From Anabas testudineus (lineage: Eukaryota; Chordata; Actinopteri; Anabantiformes; Anabantidae): a stretch of DNA of 64,000 bases. Shown here piece after piece: positions 1-10,588 of the stretch (the first letter of the stretch is position 1; each line of letters opens with the position of its first letter). The notes below the pieces were generated by a model that had not been told where the DNA came from, did not search any database, and saw only the letters and a program-made list of their open reading frames with translations. The stretch is taken from the NCBI RefSeq assembly GCF_900324465.2, contig NC_046611.1, positions 6,692,516 to 6,756,515 on the forward strand. The letters are read 5' to 3'. The position numbers were made by a program, and so were the translations under genes.

Positions 1-314
1 AGCAGCAAAAATCCTGAACTGGACAAGTGTGTGCTTTATTTGTTAAAGGATGACTGTATTATTTCACATTTCAGAAGTTACATATTTGTTTGCATAATTT
101 CCATTTAGTTTTATCTTAAGTCTGTCTAAACGTCCATCTGTTTAACATTGCTATGAAAAATGGCACAAAATACAAAAGTAATGCAATAACTAGAATTTGT
201 ATTGTCATAGAAAAATCGACAGCGCTGCTGTTTAATCTGAGTGATTGCAGTTTTCACTTTATACAGTAGGGACTTCCATGCTGATGAGGCAGATTTTTTT
301 GATGTCACATGATG

Positions 315-321
315 CATAAAA
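315..321 (+). promoter_or_regulatory. TATA box of first gamma-M crystallin gene
   Basis: An ATAAAAGGCAGC core lies about 50 bp upstream of the start codon at 368. The same TATA plus GGCAGC-like core precedes the other two gamma-M genes here. A Maf-type half site (TGCTGA at 279-284) lies about 30 bp upstream and would suit a lens promoter, but this is inferred from motif only. Confidence 0.6.
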
Positions 322-367
322 GGCAGCGCGCCAGTGAGAAGAACAATAGAAACAAAATAGTGTGACC

Positions 368-1577
368 ATGAGTGGAAAGGTAATGAAGAATCTCTGCACC
401 AGCCAGTGCAAAAATACAAAATTGTCTCAAGCTCTGTAATTATTCTTATTCTTTTTGTTGCCATTCAACAATGTGACCTATGTTACTAACATAATGATTA
501 CTCTCTAGATCATCTTCTTCGAGGAGAGAAACTTCCAGGGCCGCTCGTATGAGTGCTTCAGCGACTGCTCTGAGATCTCATCTCACCTGAGCCGATGCAG
601 CTCCTGCAGGGTGGAGAGCGGGACGTTCATGGTCTATGACAAGCCCAACTTTAGGGGCCAGCAGTACCTCCTGACCAAGGGAGAGTATCCTGAATATCAA
701 AGTACCATTGGCTTCAATGACTGCATTCAATCCTGCCGCATTGTCCCTGTGGTAAATATATGAGTATGACACTGTAAACCAAAGGAGAGAAAAAGACAAT
801 TAGTCATGCAAATTTGCACAGACAAGATTAATATCAGTTCCTCCTTGGCATCTCCAGAGCAGGGCTCGTTAAATATCTAGACAAATTGTGGGAACAACAA
901 AAAAGGCACTATGCACAAAGCCTGAAATATTTATAAAATTATCTTCATTCAACAAGAGAGTACATATTTTAAATTTTAGATATTTTTAGAGATCAACAGG
1001 AACTTCCTTGATTAACCCTAAAAGCGGTCTTTGTTGTACCTCAGATAGTACGACAGCTCGCATTAATCTAGGGTTTTTTATAAGGCTGGACAAGGGCTGC
1101 ATTTTTATTTACACTATCTAAACAGGGTGACTGTTGAGAAAGAGGGAATTTGGAGGTACAGGAGACTCAGCTTCTAATTTGATAGAATAAATAGAGTTGG
1201 CTTAAATATTTCTTAGCAACTCTTCTGTTTGTTAACATCACAGCAGCTAACTATAAAAAGGAACATCACATTGATTTAATTCTGTTTCCCATGTACCTTT
1301 ACAGCACAAGGGACCCTTTAAGATGAGGATCTACGAGAGACCAAATTTCGAAGGTCAAATGCATGAACTGACCGAAGACTGCAACTCCATTCAGGATAAT
1401 TACCACATGTCTGACATGCAGTCCTGCAACGTGATAGAGGGCTACTGGCTGATGTTCGAGCAGCCAAACTACAAGGGCAGGATGATCTACCTGAAGCCAG
1501 GAGAGTACAGGAACCTCACAGAGATGAGCAACGATGATGTGAGATTCAGTTCAATTAGACACATCACAGAGTCTTAA
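368..1577 (+). CDS. gamma-M-type crystallin, gene A (3 exons)
   Basis: Encodes a lens structural protein of the beta/gamma-crystallin superfamily, a monomeric cytosolic protein of the fibre-cell cytoplasm. The exons I join are 368-379 (codons MSGK, donor GTAATG), 509-751 (81 codons) and 1305-1577 (ending TAA). They total 528 nt, or 175 residues, the usual gamma length. Exon 2 holds the N-terminal domain with two Greek-key motifs ([14 protein letters not shown] and the [14 protein letters not shown] region). Exon 3 holds the C-terminal pair ([12 protein letters not shown] and [13 protein letters not shown]). It is methionine-rich, and the N-terminal domain has no tryptophan; the TIGFND stretch stands where mammalian gammas have RWMGLND. 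Both are gamma-M traits. The start is chosen because the tiny first exon splices in frame and a TATA box lies 50 bp upstream. It is the most divergent of the three gamma-M copies here. The family is certain, the exact fish paralogue number is not. Confidence 0.93.
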
Positions 1578-1695
1578 CTGGTTCATGATTTCTATTTATC
1601 TGAAACTGTGATGTGGTGGTTTATTTGCATGTAGTTACAGTTTTACTGTGCAATCCAGCCACAATGAATTTACCTCTTTTACTGTGTCTTGTGAC

Positions 1696-1701
1696 AATAA
1701 A
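1696..1701 (+). terminator. Poly(A) signal of gamma-M gene A
   Basis: An AATAAA lies about 120 bp after the stop codon at 1577, the expected position for a short crystallin 3' UTR. Confidence 0.65.
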
Positions 1702-3464
1702 ATGATCTGCTGTATCATATGTGTGATTAATTATTCTGTTTAGCGGCATGTTGTTCACTATATGAATAAATACACAGTAGAGTCTAAATAGATGAATATG
1801 GACGGTTGTTAAACAGTAAAAATAAAGGTATTTTCTGAAATGTAAGAGTTAAATGCACACAGTCACTGTGTAGACAAAACATGATCAGACTGGGCACAAA
1901 AATAGATGGTGTAATGAAACTAGAATTAAATACCTAGATTTGCTAATATTTTCTATAAAGCAATTTAAAATGCTGCATTTAGTCGGTCATATTAGCAGTT
2001 TACATGCACACTGCTGCTGACCATTACACTACTAAAAGGGGCAGCACTACACTATATTTATACAATATTTAAATCGTCTTTTAACAACACTGTTGCTTAG
2101 TCGCTGGTGTTACACTTGTATTATATCACATTTGATTTTCATTTGTCTGATACAAGAAATTTGACCACAGCTGCAAACTCACAATATTAGATTTGATCAA
2201 ACATAAGTCACTTGGTTACTCATGTAAGTGTTACACAGCAGTGGAAGCCACTGAACTGTGAGACTACAAAAGTGACAGAGAGCCGGTTACATGACAGAGA
2301 GAGTCGGCCCCCAGCCCGGTGCCCCTCTGCAGTCTGTTGGTCTCAGTGTCAGGTGTTCAGTGCAGTGTAAATAAGGGGCCGACTTTTAAAAGCAGATTGT
2401 GAAAATGTGACTGTAATTCATTTTTAAAAGATTTCTTTCTGCCCTACGTACAAAGAAGTAATAATTATCTGAAGTAGTTGTATTTTAACTGTGTACTTCA
2501 AATATACTTTAAGTATAAAATGTGTGTACAGTATGTGCCTGTGTGTACATCAGCCAGTACCACTCTTACCCTGTGGTAGCATCAGTGATTTCCAGATTCA
2601 CTGCAGAACATATACCAACACAGATTATTTAACTAGAATCCAATTAATAAAACAGAATTATACTGTGACTTCAATGAAATAACTTGCTCTCTTTTTCTAT
2701 TCATCTATTTTTTATCTATTTATTACACTCGATGCTGTCGCTGCTCTCAGACGAGCAGCTTTGCAGAATAAAGTCTGTCACATGCAGACTGCACTCAAAC
2801 TATTCTGGAGCTCAGCCCATAGACTAAATCACAGTATGGGGGGATTGAAGCTAAACAAAAGGAAAGCACAAAGAACTAGAAGCTATGGAAAACAAGCTGT
2901 TACGCTGACATGAAGAAAAGAACGGTCTCTGAATAATAAATCGTATAAAAGGACCTGCTATGTGCACGGCCACTGAGCTAGTGGTTATGATCAGGATTTT
3001 GAAAAGTTGCGTCATGCCGACTATCCACTTCATCATTTCCACAATCTTACAAACAAAATTTACAATGATCACGTTAAGATGTTTTAATATAATGTCAACC
3101 TTTAACAATAAACACAAGTAAAGGCCAGCATCATGGTTGTGTTGTGACTTTATGACAGAATCTCTACCGCCTTTCAGATAAAGTATGTACAAGACCACTC
3201 TCATCTCCATTATGAGAACACATTTTTTAGTCCTGTTGTACAAATATAATAAATATGAGTTTTTCTTATTTATCTAATGTTATTTTTACAGTCCGCTGCA
3301 TTCAATATGTACGTTTGTGATAGTTTTTTACTGTATTTTACATTCAATGAATCTCAACCAGCACAAATTCAAACGGTAGCCGCTGTTCAAAGGAAAACAG
3401 CACATTTGCTTTGTTGACCACACAGAACAAAAGAAAATGTTCTGCCAGAAACAGCTGACAAGCC
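1702..3464. other. Intergenic, AT-rich, no gene seen
   Basis: No exon with crystallin-like or other recognisable coding content was found between genes A and B. A 130-codon open frame on the - strand (2851-3243) has no recognisable domain and is probably chance. The only local structure noted is a perfect 10-bp GC-rich inverted repeat at 2302-2311 and 2375-2384. Confidence 0.5.
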
Positions 3465-3467
3465 TAG

Positions 3468-3477
3468 TTATTGTTCT
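3468..3477 (+). promoter_or_regulatory. Candidate Sox-type site upstream of gamma-M gene B
   Basis: TTATTGTTCT sits about 30 bp upstream of the gene B TATA box, and its complement contains AACAATA. A related TTATTGTTGT occurs at 6097-6106 upstream of gene C. Sox proteins with Maf are known activators of vertebrate gamma-crystallin promoters. The assignment here rests on motif and position only. Confidence 0.3.
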
Positions 3478-3504
3478 GAGTCCCGACACAGGTCATCCAC
3501 GGGT

Positions 3505-3510
3505 TATAAA
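3505..3510 (+). promoter_or_regulatory. TATA box of gamma-M gene B
   Basis: TATAAAGGCAGC lies about 55 bp upstream of the ATG at 3565, matching the core seen in front of gene A. Confidence 0.7.
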
Positions 3511-3564
3511 GGCAGCATGGAGCCCACGGCTGCTGCTGCAGTGTAACCAGGTTTAGCCAACACA

Positions 3565-4337
3565 ATGGGTAAGGTAAGGCTGCTTGTTTTGCTGTCTCTC
3601 TTTTGTGCTTCTCAATACCTACGTGGACTGTTCAGTCGAAACCAGTGAACTGGAAGCGTGTCATGCGGTATAGTATACATATTTTCCTTCATTTGATGCA
3701 ATACTTTTCCAAGACTGACTCCATTGATGCGCTTCCAGATCATCTTCTACGAGGACAGGAACTTCCAGGGCCGCTCCTATGAGTGTAGCAGCGAGTGCTC
3801 TGACCTGCACTCCCACTTCAGCCGCTGCAACTCCATCAGAGTGGACAGCGGTGACTGGATGGTCTATGAGAGACCAAACTATATGGGCTACCAGTACTAC
3901 CTGAGGAAGGGTGAATTTCCAGACTACCAGCGCTGGATGGGTTTCAACGACTGTGTGAGATCCTGTCGCATGATCCCTATGGTAAGCCTCAGTTGCCAGT
4001 ATCAGGGCCCACGCCTGACAAGCTTTTTTTTTTTGTAAGCTAACAAATCACCTCATCTTTTTATCAGCATCAAGGCTCTCACAGATTGAGGATCTATGAG
4101 CGCCCAGAGTTCGGAGGTCAGATGATGGAGCTGACTGATGACTGCCCCTCCCTGCACGAACGCTTCCACTTTAGCGACATCTACTCCTGCAACGTGATGG
4201 ACGGCTACTGGATCTTCTACGAGCATCCCCATTACAGGGGACGCCAGTACCTGATGCGCCCTGGTGAATACAGGAGGTTTAATGAGTGGGGAAGTTTCAG
4301 TTCCAGGGTGGGATCCATCAGACATATTACTGTGTGA
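3565..4337 (+). CDS. gamma-M-type crystallin, gene B (3 exons)
   Basis: Lens crystallin of the gamma-M class. Exons: 3565-3573 (MGK, donor GTAAGG), 3739-3981 (81 codons, donor GTAAGC) and 4068-4337 (ending TGA). They total 522 nt, or 173 residues. Four Greek-key motifs are visible: [47 protein letters not shown] and [14 protein letters not shown]. Methionines are frequent (about a dozen), which marks gamma-M crystallins as suited to very dense fish lenses. Tryptophans are kept at [23 protein letters not shown] and NEWGSF, so this copy is closer to the classic gamma pattern than gene A. The second intron is very short (86 bp). The gene is convergent with gene C, 288 bp away, and both exons closely resemble those of gene C, which suggests a tandem or inverted duplication. 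The exact paralogue name is not assignable. Confidence 0.95.
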
Positions 4338-4371
4338 GAAACCTGATCCCACAGACTGTTTATGTACTTCC

Positions 4372-4377
4372 AATAAA
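4372..4377 (+). terminator. Poly(A) signal of gamma-M gene B
   Basis: AATAAA about 35 bp after the stop codon, inside the short convergent interval shared with gene C. Confidence 0.7.
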
Positions 4378-4585
4378 GTAAAGAAACTATTCTGCCAACT
4401 GCTTCTCGTCTTTTCTTAATGTCTTTTAGAGGTTTATACAAGATGTTTGCTTAGACAGTAATTTTGGTCCCAAATAAACTCCAGAAAAAATATATATAAT
4501 TTGATGAGTGGATCTTGGAACTGGTACTAATAAAAATAGACATCATGTTTAGATACAGACACACACACAGTTTAAGAGCAGCATG

Positions 4586-4591
4586 TTTATT
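4586..4591 (-). terminator. Poly(A) signal of gamma-M gene C
   Basis: The + strand reads TTTATT, so AATAAA on the - strand lies about 35 bp beyond the gene C stop codon. The two poly(A) signals of genes B and C are some 210 bp apart and face each other. Confidence 0.65.
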
Positions 4592-4625
4592 GAGCAGAAA
4601 GCGAGGAAGAAGATTCAAAAGACTT

Positions 4626-5932
4626 CTAGTTGAAGTCAGTGATTCGCCTGATAGAGCCAATTCTCGGGCTGGCGCCACCCCAGTCGCTGTATCTGCGGTA
4701 TTCGCCTGGTCTCAGGTAGTAGGTCCTTCCCTTGTAGTTGGGCTGGTCATATAGCAGCCAGTGGCCGTCGACTACACTGCATGAGTTAATGTCAGACATA
4801 CGAAAACGATCCTGGACGTTGGGGCAATCTTCACTCACCTCCTGCATTTGGCCGCCCATGTCTGGACGCTCGTACAATCTTATTTTGTAAGAACCACGAT
4901 GCTGCGGGATAAAGAACATGGGAGGGTCAAGTTTGTTGCAAAACATTTAAAAATATTAAAACAGTCCATTACAAACCTATAAATGGTCTTAAAATAATAA
5001 TTCCCACTATGTAATACTGGTCGCAGGTTAACAAATGATGTCACACCAAGAATACTTTTCAAAAGCAGTTTAAACCACATGTTCTTCTTCAACAGATCCA
5101 GGTGGACCCTGTGTTGTGCTAATGAGTTAAATCTAATCCTGTATCACAGTGTAGATAAATGTTTTTGCTTTAAAGCATTTCTGTCAATAATGAGGTGCTG
5201 AGGATTTTATTCCTCCTTTTCAGTTTCATTAAACACCTTTTCTAAATCTTTTACAGTATTGTTACTATTAAAACATTCAGGGTGTGTACATTCATTATGT
5301 CTATTTTTAGTTTTACATTATTTGGTATATTCCCTGTAAGTATTAACATACTATACTATACTATTAACATACCATAGTAGTGAGATAATATATTTAGATT
5401 ACTGTTATATTGCTCTTGTTTTACTTTTCTTCTTCTGTTCAGTGTCGCAATATTGTCTTTCAGTTTGAATGAAAATACTATGGGGTTAATTCCCTTGTCC
5501 TGTTGCTATTACACTGCTGTAAACGTTAATAATATTATACTGTCACTCTCACACCAGCTGAATAAGACTTACCATGGGAATCATACGGCAGGAGCGAATG
5601 CAGTCGTTGATACCAATCATGCGCTGGTTGTCTGAGTATTCCCCCCTGCGGAGGAAGTACTGGTGGCCCAGGTAGTGGGGTCTCTCATATACCATGAAGC
5701 AGCCGCTCTCCACCCGGATAGAGTTGCAGCGGTTGAAGTAGGGGTGCAGGTCAGCACAGTCGCTCATGCACTCATGGTGCCGACCCTGGAAATTTCTGTC
5801 CTCGTAGAAAATGATCTGTAAAGTCAAAAGATCCATTAATTATATTCACTATGTAAAAAACATGTCAAGGTTTATTATATGTTTTATTTCTATATTTTCA
5901 GTAATAAGACATTATGAGCTTACCTTTCCCAT
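4626..5932 (-). CDS. gamma-M-type crystallin, gene C (3 exons)
   Basis: Lens crystallin on the - strand. Exons in transcript order: 5932-5924 (MGK, donor GTAAGC), 5815-5573 (81 codons, donor GTAAGT) and 4901-4626 (ending TAG). They total 528 nt, or 175 residues. The Greek-key motifs are [46 protein letters not shown] and [15 protein letters not shown]. The protein is methionine-rich. The N-terminal domain lacks tryptophan (QRMIGINDC in place of a W-bearing loop), while the C-terminal domain keeps W in GHWLLYD and SDWGGA. The gene is tail to tail with gene B, and the matching exon layout and exon-2 sequence point to recent common origin. A TATA box (5985-5994) supports the start. Confidence 0.95.
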
Positions 5933-5984
5933 TGTTTTAGTTGGGGGCAGACTGACGCTCCATAGACGCTCTCTGTGCCGCTGT

Positions 5985-5994
5985 CCTTTTATAT
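5985..5994 (-). promoter_or_regulatory. TATA box of gamma-M gene C
   Basis: The - strand reads ATATAAAAGG followed by ACAGCGGC, about 53 bp upstream of the ATG at 5932. It resembles the TATA plus GGCAGC cores of genes A and B. Confidence 0.65.
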
Positions 5995-6106
5995 TAAGTA
6001 GCTGTGTGATGGCACAGCATAAAGTATTGTCATCCAAATAGGTCTTATAACACAGATCTGGTTACGTATAGTAGCACTACACAGTGTGTTGATGAGTTAT
6101 TGTTGT

Positions 6107-9100
6107 CCAGTTCTCACATGTTCATCACTATTGATCAAAACACCACAGTGTGCTACGGACACTAGTGTGTCATTGTTCACAGTATCAGCAAAAAAACACA
6201 GGCGTTACTTGTGTCCGTCAAAAAGATTAGATGCCAGCGGCCAAAACAAGCCTCTACCCCCACGCCACCATGTTCGAATCTGTGAATAAAAACTTACATA
6301 TCTGTATATTATTAATCTACAGAATCATTTCTGATTATACAAAACTATGAAACAATAATGGCATTAAATAAAATTACCATTATATTTTTAGCCATAGCTT
6401 CTACAATTAACTTTTTAAAGTCAAGCATGGTAAAGTCAGTATATAAAATATATAATATAAAATGTCTCTATAATTAGAACAATTATAGCACACCCACAAA
6501 ATATTTATGTTTCTATTTTTGATCATACTCTAAATGTGTGTCATCATCAGGTCAAATTATCAAAAATACCATTAGAATTAATGACACTGCCATTAGCCTT
6601 AGCTTTTATTTGTAGCTAGGCCAAAATAACATGCTAATGTTTGCTATAAGGACAATTAGACGCTCCACTAGGGCAGTTAACACAGAATACTTCACATTAT
6701 ACTGGATAAATATTAACATCAGTATGACAGCACTGCAACTGTGAACGTGCACAGTGAGCTTGTTATATCAATAATCAATGAAAAAGTACAGCCTCAAACA
6801 GCTGCTAGAATGGAGTCTCTTTAGCTTGTCCTTCATACAGCACTTACATGTACTGTGTGCATATATGTATGTTTATATAGGCATAAATCAACAACTCATG
6901 TACATTATTTTAAAAAATACCACTGTAGAAAGGGTGCAATCTTCACCTTTTGCATATGTCATGGTTTATTTTACTTTATTTATCAGATTCAATATTGAAG
7001 CTTGAATGTGGCCTTTTAAGTACACAGTAAGTCTCATGTCTCATTGGAGATTTTTAATGATTGTAATAATGACACAGAAGGAGTTAATGTACTACACCTT
7101 GTTAAATAGAGATGTCGATAAACCGTAATAAATGACATTATTACTTAATTTATCTTTATTTTCTACCAAATCAAGAGAATAGTGGTTCAGGTGTAAACTT
7201 GCTGAGTTGAAAAAGGACCCTTTAACGTGCCAGTATCTTCTGTTTCCAGGTCCCAAGTCATATGTTTGCAGGGCCCTACAAACAATTGTGTGCTGATGTA
7301 AATTAGCTACTGAAAGCTCTAAGATGACAAACAGTATTAGTTTTGAATGTTTACAGTTCATTCAGCACTTTAAATGTTATTTAGTAACAGAAATACTGAT
7401 TAGTAGTATCCATCATGCACAGACAGCTGACGCAGAGACACATGGCTGCTTTATAAATGTCAATCCAAGGCCATGAGATTCAGGCTATTGTAATTCTAAT
7501 GAGCTGGCACTCGGTGCTTTTGCCACCCTGCCAAGGTCTGGATCCCATTCACACATATAAAATCCCTGATTCATCAACGCCCATGGCCTGGCACATTATA
7601 GACCCTCCCCACTTTTGTTGTACCATAGGATATCTACATAAATAGTAAAGCTTATACTTTAGACTAAAAACAAAATATGGAAAAACATGGCAGAATATGG
7701 TGACAAATAATAATAATAATCATAAAGCCCAAATTGATCTTAGGAGTACACCACAGTTTGTGAAGTAAGACCCATAAAATTCAGGATACTCTGGCCTCTC
7801 CTAGTTTGACTTTGACCATTCTTGTTTAAATTTGGCTCTTGTGAGTCCCCTATTGTCACAGAAATGCAATGCTACATTATCCGATTCCTCCTTTGTTATA
7901 AATAAAAACTAAATTACCTAATCAGACAGTAACATTTGAGATTACAGATTTAAGCCCATTATGTCATATACCAAGCGTTGTTCAAAACATGCTATAGTTT
8001 TAAATTGTTAAATATGTTTTTTCCATTGACAAAGAAAAATAATCGACCAGTAATAAGAACGGTTACATATGAACGCAAAACACAGCCACTACACCAAGGG
8101 ACACATTTATTTTCATTCAAGAACTGGATCGTAGATCACACTGAACTTAAAATCAATCAAACAAGCTGCTGGTCAGTAGTTAGTCATTAGTTAAATAAGC
8201 AATGCACATATATGGTAGCTCTTCAACAACATGTGAACAAATCACAAATATATTTTAGATATTTCTAAGTTATTTTTGGCTTCTGCTTTCAATTGACAGT
8301 AGGAGAATATATAGTTGAAAGAACAACAACAAAAATAGCAATGTCAAAAACACACAATGCAATTTTAAACATATTCCTGCAGATGTACATGTTTTACCTG
8401 AATTTTAAGCGCCGGTTATTTAAATTGATACAATGGGGAAGTAAAGAACTGAGAAGCCTTAACATATATAGGGAAATATTTTGTAATAAAATTTATATCT
8501 GTTATTTGAATTGACGATTTAATTGTGATTGTTTAATGTTTGAATTCAACAACAAAACCCATTGAACATAATATCAACATTAGAAAAGAAACTGAAAAAC
8601 TAATCTGCACTGACAAATGAGCTTTGGGGGAACAATGGTCACTTGATGCAACAAATTATTCTATTATTTGTTTCTATTATTCTTCGCTGATGATAAAACT
8701 GTAGAACAAGCACCGATAATTACAGAGTTTATTAATCAGTAATCGTGTTTCTATTCCAGGTTTTGTGCATGTTTAGTTCTCATCTGTCTTCTGCTTGGTT
8801 CTAAACATGCTCTGTGCTTCCAAATCTGTGGTCGCTTAAAAGTCCTTTTAGTCCTTCTAGGGAGTTATAGATTTATTACTGTATTAAGTTGTCATGTTGT
8901 TGCATCTGTACAGTTTCAACAGTACGGCTGCCTAAAGCTGGCTCAAAATGATTATTAATAAACCACTTATAGCAGGTTGCACATAGACACAGGCCATAAA
9001 CAATTATACAAGTTTCTTTGCGTCATCATACTGAACAATAGTAGAAAATAGTATTTTTAAGCATTGTCCTAAGATTTATTGGCAGGGGACCAACCAGGCA

Positions 9101-10060
9101 GTGAATCAGACGATGCTGAGAGGTCCCAACAATGATAAAGGTAAGCATCCTATTACCATTTCGACAAACTCAATGAGCCTTAAATAACTAAATTTAAAAG
9201 CAACACTGCAGTCTCTTCAATGTCCTTCCAAATAAATATAAGCACTGATCCACAGACAATGTGTTTTTTTTTGCACAGCAAGGTTAAAGCTGACATGGTA
9301 CAAAATAAAAAAAAAAATATGATATTTACTGAATTTATCCGATTTATGATGTTTCAACAATAAAAAACAAGAAAATTATTCTTTACCAAAACAGGGAGTA
9401 ACATGTTTGAACCAAATAAAAAAGACAAGCTAATCTGAACTTTATTGTAAAAACATATATCAGCTTAATTGTTCAAATTGACTGTATTCTGCTGCTAAGG
9501 TGTTAGGCCTAAATTTAGTTTAATCACATTAAAAAGAAACCACATAAACAAAGGAGAATTAGTGAATTTTGAAGACACAATGTTTAGTTTCAGCTTTTCG
9601 AAGAGCTAAGATACTGAAGTGACTGATCTGTGACTCAGATCATTAAATCTGAATATGAAGAACATTTGTTCACTTGCTTTAATAGTGTGACACCTGTCAC
9701 CTGAATTTTGAACACTTAAGGTGTACTAACTGGTCATTGCTAATTTATTAATTTCTCAAAATAACATTGCAATGTACAAACATACCTAAATGCTGCAAGT
9801 CTAGTGACGTCTACACTGAGAGCGCTTACGTTAACATGAGAGAGTTGGTGTGAACCAAAGACACAATGACAATCAAGCCAAAAGGCACATCTCACATACT
9901 TTGAAACATACTGCAGTATGTTGTAAGGCACGGTTAACATTTGATCGATTATCTAATAAACCCTTAGAAGGGTATAAGGAAGTGACCCCAATGACATGAG
10001 AGGTGGTGGTGCACTTGATAAACTGTTTGTGGGTGTAGCCTACATGAGAGGTTGAGCGGT
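6107..10060. other. Intergenic AT-rich stretch between crystallins and boll
   Basis: No convincing exon was found in about 4 kb. Small open frames (for example - strand 7092-7361 and + strand 7978-8190) show no domain, no codon bias and no splice support. The unlocated last exon and 3' UTR of boll probably lie in the right-hand part. A segment at 7382-7640 is less AT-rich than its surroundings and contains TAAT-type homeodomain cores, so it could be a regulatory element. No test was possible. Confidence 0.4.
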
Positions 10061-10067
10061 GTGAAGC

Positions 10068-10290
10068 ATGGAAGTATCCGGCAGCTCTGTTGCTTCAGGT
10101 AGGTAGTAGTGGTCTTTGTGTTGGCTGTATCGACAATACTTTGGCTTCAGATGAAGCTGTGAATGTGGAAACATCAGATTCTGTAGAGGAAAAGGTGACG
10201 TTGAGAGTGGATGAATCTTTCAGGAAGTGGATTTATGCTCCTAAGGAACTGTTCTGTCTGTGTGTGTGTCTGTGTGTCTGCTTTCTTTAA
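10068..10290 (+). CDS. Speculative small two-exon ORF, unknown product
   Basis: An ATG at 10068 opens ten codons (MEVSGSSVAS) and meets a GTAGGT donor at 10099. An acceptor-like CAG at 10148-10150 restores an open frame in the right phase to TAA at 10288-10290, giving about 56 residues including VEEKVTLRVDESFRKW. Against it: the implied intron is only 52 bp, short even for fish; the last codons are a TG microsatellite (CLCVCLCVC); and I recognise no family. It runs on the strand opposite boll, just past the last boll exon I can place, so it could equally be chance sequence in the boll 3' end. Confidence 0.15.
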
Positions 10291-10588
10291 ATCACTTATC
10301 CAACCAAGTGAAGAAGACAGATGCACAGGACCATAATCAGTGAAAGTGTAAAGGACACAGAGTTATAGCTAATACTAAACTATTTTTCATGTTTACAATT
10401 AATGAGTGAGATATTCCATGAATAATCTGCTTCCAACATCTCTTTACTAATATACAAAAGGATCTTAACAGTCAAGTGTTGATTATCTATGTAACAGGAG
10501 CTTCTGTGAATTCCTCTGAGAATGTAATGGTCAGTCTCACCAGGCTTTCCCCTCATTTAACTTAGTGGTTACATAAAAAACCTCTTAC

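Noticed and set aside
126-464. 112-codon - strand frame over gamma-M gene A promoter and exon 1
   Set aside because: It overlaps a well-supported crystallin promoter and first exon on the other strand and has no recognisable domain.
2851-3243. 130-codon - strand frame between crystallin genes
   Set aside because: Composition and residue order look random, with no splice context or known family.
9078-9138. Possible + strand exon between CAG and GTAAGC
   Set aside because: It is open in one frame and bounded by splice-like sites, but the polypyrimidine tract is poor, no partner exon was found and the peptide is unfamiliar.
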